The position numbers and the translations under genes are program-made. The notes beneath the pieces are model-generated. The model had not been told where the DNA came from and ran no database searches. It was given only the letters and a program-made list of their open reading frames with translations. From an uncultured Duncaniella sp. (lineage in GTDB: Bacteria > Bacteroidota > Bacteroidia > Bacteroidales > Muribaculaceae): a stretch of DNA of 64,000 nucleotides. Below, in pieces: positions 61,116 to 64,000 of this stretch; the stretch's first letter is position 1; every line of letters begins with the position of its first letter. The stretch covers positions 62,001 to 126,000 of the forward strand of contig CAJTMJ010000002.1 of NCBI GenBank assembly GCA_910577335.1. Direction: 5' to 3'.

Positions 61116-61706
61116 TTATTTCTTTCTCTTTTTCTTAGATGTGGCTGGAGGGGGCGCAAGTTTAAAGTTGCGCAGGGTGGTCGTTTCAGGATTCAGGATT
61201 ATTTCACCGTGTGAATATTCCGCAAGATCCTTAAATATCTTCTCATCATCGACACCATCCTTATTCACAGCCAGAAGCAATTTCTTCATGTGATTTGCTA
61301 TTAACAGCACAAGCTCGTCACGCTCTTCACCGGGAGCCATCGCTACTGCTTTAGCAATCATCAGTTCCACATCTTTGCCATAATGGCGATAGCGGATATG
61401 CTGGTTAGTGTAGGGGACCTTATCCGGAAGCGACTGGAGATTTTCGGGACGGACAATCTCACAAGGATAGTCTATGTCAAGCTTAAAATCGCTCATTATA
61501 GCAAGATGATCCCATAATTTATGATGATGGTCATCTTCCTCATTTAATTTGGGGAAAAGTTTCCCCATACAATTTATAATAGAATATGCGCAACGGGTAC
61601 GTTCATCTCTATCCTCAATGGTAAGACAATGGTCTACCATCTCTTGGATACTTCTGCCGTATTCCGGAAGCACAAGCCTTTTCTTTTGAGTGTTATATGT
61701 CAGCAT
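61116..61706 (-). CDS. DUF4290 domain-containing protein
   Basis: A 196-residue protein of the Bacteroidetes-specific DUF4290 type. It begins MLTYNTQKKRLVLPEYGRSI and includes CLTIEDRDERTRCAYSIINCM (in two parts), features I recall for this family. It is mostly helical and ends with a basic tail (PPPATSKKKRKK) suited to nucleic acid or ribosome contact. It is first in the run toward rimM, which hints at a translation-related role; that is inference. Confidence 0.75.
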   Translation of the reverse strand: MLTYNTQKKRLVLPEYGRSIQEMVDHCLTIEDRDERTRCAYSIINCMGKLFPKLNEEDDHHHKLWDHLAIMSDFKLDIDYPCEIVRPENLQSLPDKVPYTNQHIRYRHYGKDVELMIAKAVAMAPGEERDELVLLIANHMKKLLLAVNKDGVDDEKIFKDLAEYSHGEIILNPETTTLRNFKLAPPPATSKKKRKK

Positions 61707-61732
61707 CTATAAACTTTATTTACTATACAACA

Positions 61733-61774
61733 TAAGGGCAAAAGTACAAAAAACATTTGTTCCTTTCGCCCTTA
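61733..61774. terminator. Hairpin after fabG, overlapping the DUF4290 promoter
   Basis: TAAGGGC (61733-61739) pairs with GCCCTTA (61768-61774), with extra short A/T pairing inside. It lies 22 bases past the fabG stop. The minus-strand TACTTTTG (-7 type, 61739-61746) of the DUF4290-rimM unit lies in its 3' arm region. Confidence 0.55.
61739..61746 (-). promoter_or_regulatory. -7 box of the DUF4290-rimM unit
   Basis: Minus-strand TACTTTTG matches TAnnTTTG, 32 bases before the DUF4290 ATG. No TTTG is found 19 bases upstream. Confidence 0.45.
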
Positions 61775-61795
61775 TATTATAAATTTAAGCTATTT

Positions 61796-62542
61796 TTACA
61801 TATTCATGCCACCATCCACTTGGATAACCTGACCTGACACATAGCTTGACATATCTGAAGCAAGGAAAGTTGCAACATTTGCAATATCCTCAACTTGACC
61901 GGCACGACGCAACGGAATTTTGAGTGCCCATTCCTTGCGAATATCTTCGGGAAGAGCAGCGGTCATAGCTGTTTCAATAAAGCCGGGAGCAATAGCATTA
62001 GCACGGATACCGCGAGAACCAACTTCCTGAGCGATACTCTTAGCCAAAGCGATGAGACCAGCCTTAGAGGCAGCATAGTTAGCCTGTCCGGCATTGCCGT
62101 GAACACCAACTACAGATGCCATATTGATTATTGAGCCTTGACGCTGACGCATCATGATAGGAAGCACTGCATGGATGAAGTTGAAAGCGCTCTTGAGGTT
62201 AACAGCGATAACTGCGTCCCACTGAGCCTCTGTCATACGCATCATGAGACCATCCTTTGTAATACCGGCGTTATTTACAAGCACGTCGATATGTCCGAAA
62301 TCTTCCTTAATCTTACCAACGACATCTTCTGTCTGTGCAAAGTCAGCCGCATTTGAAGCATAGCCTTTAGCCTTAACGCCAAGAGCTTCGAGTTCCTTCT
62401 CGGTAGCTTCCATATTTTCATCTCTGTTCAGGTCTGTAAACGCTATATCAGCCCCTTCCTGAGCAAATTTCATAGCAATGCTCTTACCAATTCCTCGTGC
62501 CGCACCTGTGATAAGTGCGACTTTTCCTTCAAGTAATTTCAT
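61796..62542 (-). CDS. fabG: 3-oxoacyl-[acyl-carrier-protein] reductase
   Basis: A 248-residue SDR with all FabG hallmarks: TGAARGIG (residues 12-19), NNAG (about 89-92), the catalytic Ser in NMASVVG and YAASK (about 155-159), and the C-terminal SGQVIQVDGGMNM. It reduces 3-oxoacyl-ACP with NADPH in fatty acid elongation. It follows a TetR-family regulator by 13 bases and is probably co-transcribed with it. Confidence 0.93.
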   Translation of the reverse strand: MKLLEGKVALITGAARGIGKSIAMKFAQEGADIAFTDLNRDENMEATEKELEALGVKAKGYASNAADFAQTEDVVGKIKEDFGHIDVLVNNAGITKDGLMMRMTEAQWDAVIAVNLKSAFNFIHAVLPIMMRQRQGSIINMASVVGVHGNAGQANYAASKAGLIALAKSIAQEVGSRGIRANAIAPGFIETAMTAALPEDIRKEWALKIPLRRAGQVEDIANVATFLASDMSSYVSGQVIQVDGGMNM

Positions 62543-62555
62543 TTCTTGTTTTAAT

Positions 62556-63164
62556 TTAATATAGATGATTAGTTTTACTTATTATCAGCTTGTTAATTAC
62601 AAATTCGATGACCTCGCTCCGTATACTTTTCGATGTCATACCCAACGACTCAAAACTATTTCTCAAATGGCAATAGTCCACGCCTTGAAATATCATCTGA
62701 TGAATCGACGGGAGCAATTCAGCTTGTCTCGGATCAAACACTCCGGCAGCGACTCCCTGATCAATCATCTTCTTAAACAACACTCGTTCTTTCTGAACTG
62801 CAAGCTGTCTGATTCGCTCAAGTCGTTTATAATCCAATGTGAGATAAGAGATAATCTGGGTAGTGGTAGATTCCCTTATTGTTTCTTCCACTATATCAAA
62901 TCGTGCCTCAAGATATTTTCTTAATTTATCTTCAGGTTCCAAATCGGAAGCAACCACCTCACGAAGACGCATTATTATGATCTCGCTTTCACGCTCTATT
63001 ACAGCGTCATATATCTCTCTTTTGTTTTTAAAATAGGTATAAATGGTACGCCGCCCCTTGTCAGAAGCAGTAGCGATATCATTCATCGTCGTACGCTCAA
63101 CCCCATTACTGGCAAATAGTTGGCGCGCAACATCCAAAAGCCGTTCGCGAGTCTTTAATGCCAT
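62556..63164 (-). CDS. TetR/AcrR-family transcriptional regulator
   Basis: A 202-residue regulator. The TetR HTH is at about residues 5-50: RERLLDVARQLFASNGVERT, then MNDIATASDKGRRTIYTYFKNK. The rest (about 60-202) is an all-helical ligand-binding domain of unknown specificity. It stands directly before fabG, so a fatty-acid or acyl-CoA signal controlling lipid synthesis (including itself) is plausible. A -7 type TAACTTTG lies at 63203-63196, 31 bases upstream. Confidence 0.9.
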   Translation of the reverse strand: MALKTRERLLDVARQLFASNGVERTTMNDIATASDKGRRTIYTYFKNKREIYDAVIERESEIIIMRLREVVASDLEPEDKLRKYLEARFDIVEETIRESTTTQIISYLTLDYKRLERIRQLAVQKERVLFKKMIDQGVAAGVFDPRQAELLPSIHQMIFQGVDYCHLRNSFESLGMTSKSIRSEVIEFVINKLIISKTNHLY

Positions 63165-63195
63165 GCGAGTGTCGGTTTATTAACTATTTTGGCTG

Positions 63196-63203
63196 CAAAG
63201 TTA
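63196..63203 (-). promoter_or_regulatory. -7 box of the tetR-fabG unit
   Basis: Minus-strand TAACTTTG matches TAnnTTTG, 31 bases before the TetR ATG. The upstream TTTG at a spacing of 19 is absent. Confidence 0.5.
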
Positions 63204-63223
63204 CAAATTTTTCAAGGAAAATG

Positions 63224-64000
63224 TCACTTTTTTGCAACTTCTTCAATCAAAGTTTTCTTAAATAGCGAATGGTCACGCAGATCAGGACGTCCAACGGCAT
63301 TGCCATTTCTGTCCACAAGTATATAGAATGGTATTCCGTCTACATTAAAACGATCCTTAATAGCTTTGATCTGATCGGCATTTACTCTGTAATGCAAACC
63401 TTTTATACCGGGTATCAATTTAAGATATGCGGGAAGAGGTGATGTTTCATCAGCGATATAAATCCAGACTATATCATCGCTTGACAGATCTCCGGCTTTT
63501 TCAGGTTCATTCTGAGTGAGGGCACGTCTACAAGGCACACACCAAGTATTCCATAAGTCTACCATTACAACTTTGCCTTTATGCGGAGCGACGATAGCAT
63601 CAAACAACTTATCATTTGCCACTTCAGGGGTAGGCTGCACAACCGACATATCAGCATTGTTAATAGTATTCTGCACTTCCTCTATATGTCTTTCTATCGC
63701 TTTAGTGAAAAATGGAGTGGTGAAACTCTTAATCGCAGCCTTGTCATCAGCATCCAACTTGTTAAGAGAAACTTTATTCATAAGATTGCGATATTTTACC
63801 AGCTCAGCGAGTTTTGATTCGGGATACGCCTGTGCGCTTAAAGCTCCGCCATGAGTAAAGGGTAGAGAGACACCAGAAGCCATAACCAAATTCAAATCAT
63901 CTATATTCCTAACTTCAGCTGCTACACTCTTATAATTTTCAGGAGTCATCTGAAGCTTTATAGCACCTTCAGGAATCTTTTCATTCCAATCAGCACCTGT
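63224..64000 (-). CDS. Thioredoxin-like (TlpA/ResA-type) protein, cut by window edge
   Basis: The minus-strand frame runs open to base 64000, so the start is outside the window; an internal ATG at 63949 is not the true start. 258 codons are present. The C-terminal domain (last 130 codons) is thioredoxin-like: the redox motif WCVPC follows VVMVDLWNT, and GIPFYILVDRNGN carries the cis-Pro. The N-terminal part is helical and of unknown fold, as in the DUF4369/TlpA-type proteins of Bacteroidetes. It is probably periplasmic and acts as a thiol-disulfide reductase. Confidence 0.85.
   Translation of the reverse strand, partial: TGADWNEKIPEGAIKLQMTPENYKSVAAEVRNIDDLNLVMASGVSLPFTHGGALSAQAYPESKLAELVKYRNLMNKVSLNKLDADDKAAIKSFTTPFFTKAIERHIEEVQNTINNADMSVVQPTPEVANDKLFDAIVAPHKGKVVMVDLWNTWCVPCRRALTQNEPEKAGDLSSDDIVWIYIADETSPLPAYLKLIPGIKGLHYRVNADQIKAIKDRFNVDGIPFYILVDRNGNAVGRPDLRDHSLFKKTLIEEVAKK

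Noticed and set aside
1..64000. Insertion sequences, prophage, integrase or CRISPR-Cas
   Set aside because: No transposase, integrase, phage structural or cas gene was recognised on either strand.

Overview
The window looks like a chromosomal segment of a Bacteroidales bacterium, most plausibly a gut lineage near Muribaculaceae; the family-level guess is inference. Supporting traits are the 2,482-residue T9SS protein SprA next to ruvA, a complete moxR-DUF58-batA-B-C-D-E operon, the long Bacteroidetes-type IspG, an archaeal-type ProRS, a glycine-lipid acyltransferase pair, a DAHP synthase-chorismate mutase fusion, and repeated TAnnTTTG promoter boxes. I see no mobile element, prophage, CRISPR array or rRNA operon; this is mostly core genome with a short surface-glycan segment at the left end.

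Layout. 1-6.2 kb (+): two SDR enzymes (the first cut by the window edge), a Wzi-like outer-membrane protein, a lipocalin-like lipoprotein, then a tightly coupled LegB-like dehydratase / ATP-grasp ligase / NeuB-family synthase trio that points to a nonulosonic acid. 6.2-12.1 kb (+): rpoN, a PAP2-like membrane protein, purE, ispG, ribD and a GNAT acetyltransferase. A tRNA-Gln(TTG) and a shared terminator separate these from sprA and ruvA on the minus strand (12.4-20.5 kb). 20.6-24.2 kb (+): an RluA pseudouridine synthase, the glsA/glsB-like acyltransferases and galE. 24.3-28.5 kb (-): the phenylalanine/tyrosine operon pheA - aminotransferase - DAHP synthase/chorismate mutase - tyrA. 28.5-39 kb: a TPR protein, an M15 peptidase, prfC, glnA, ligA and a GH97 glycosidase. 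RNase P RNA lies at 39.1-39.5 kb (-). After priA (+), nearly everything to the right end is on the minus strand: VanZ, DUF3332, MltF-like, purM, a DUF2007-UspA fusion, a small HTH protein, the Bat/MoxR operon, a HU protein plus a HU-transmembrane-LysM protein, proS, an OmpA-like protein, rimM, DUF4290, fabG, a TetR regulator and a thioredoxin-like protein cut by the right edge.

The most striking discovery is in the 317-base leader of the Phe/Tyr operon. A promoter with a full TTTG-N19-TACCTTTG match is followed by an 18-codon ORF encoding MKRFYAYGYSYYFYFDKK (6 Tyr and 3 Phe), then a sequence complementary to the 5' arm of a strong intrinsic terminator, and that terminator ends just before the pheA ribosome-binding site. 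This has every sequence element of translation-coupled transcription attenuation sensing both Tyr and Phe. The PheA ACT domain also lacks the canonical ESRP motif, so control may rest more on attenuation than on classic feedback binding.

Other points worth a second look are the HU-TM-LysM protein, whose architecture could tie DNA to the cell wall; two palindromes straddling the consensus glnA promoter; and the ATP-grasp ligase placed between two nonulosonic acid enzymes.
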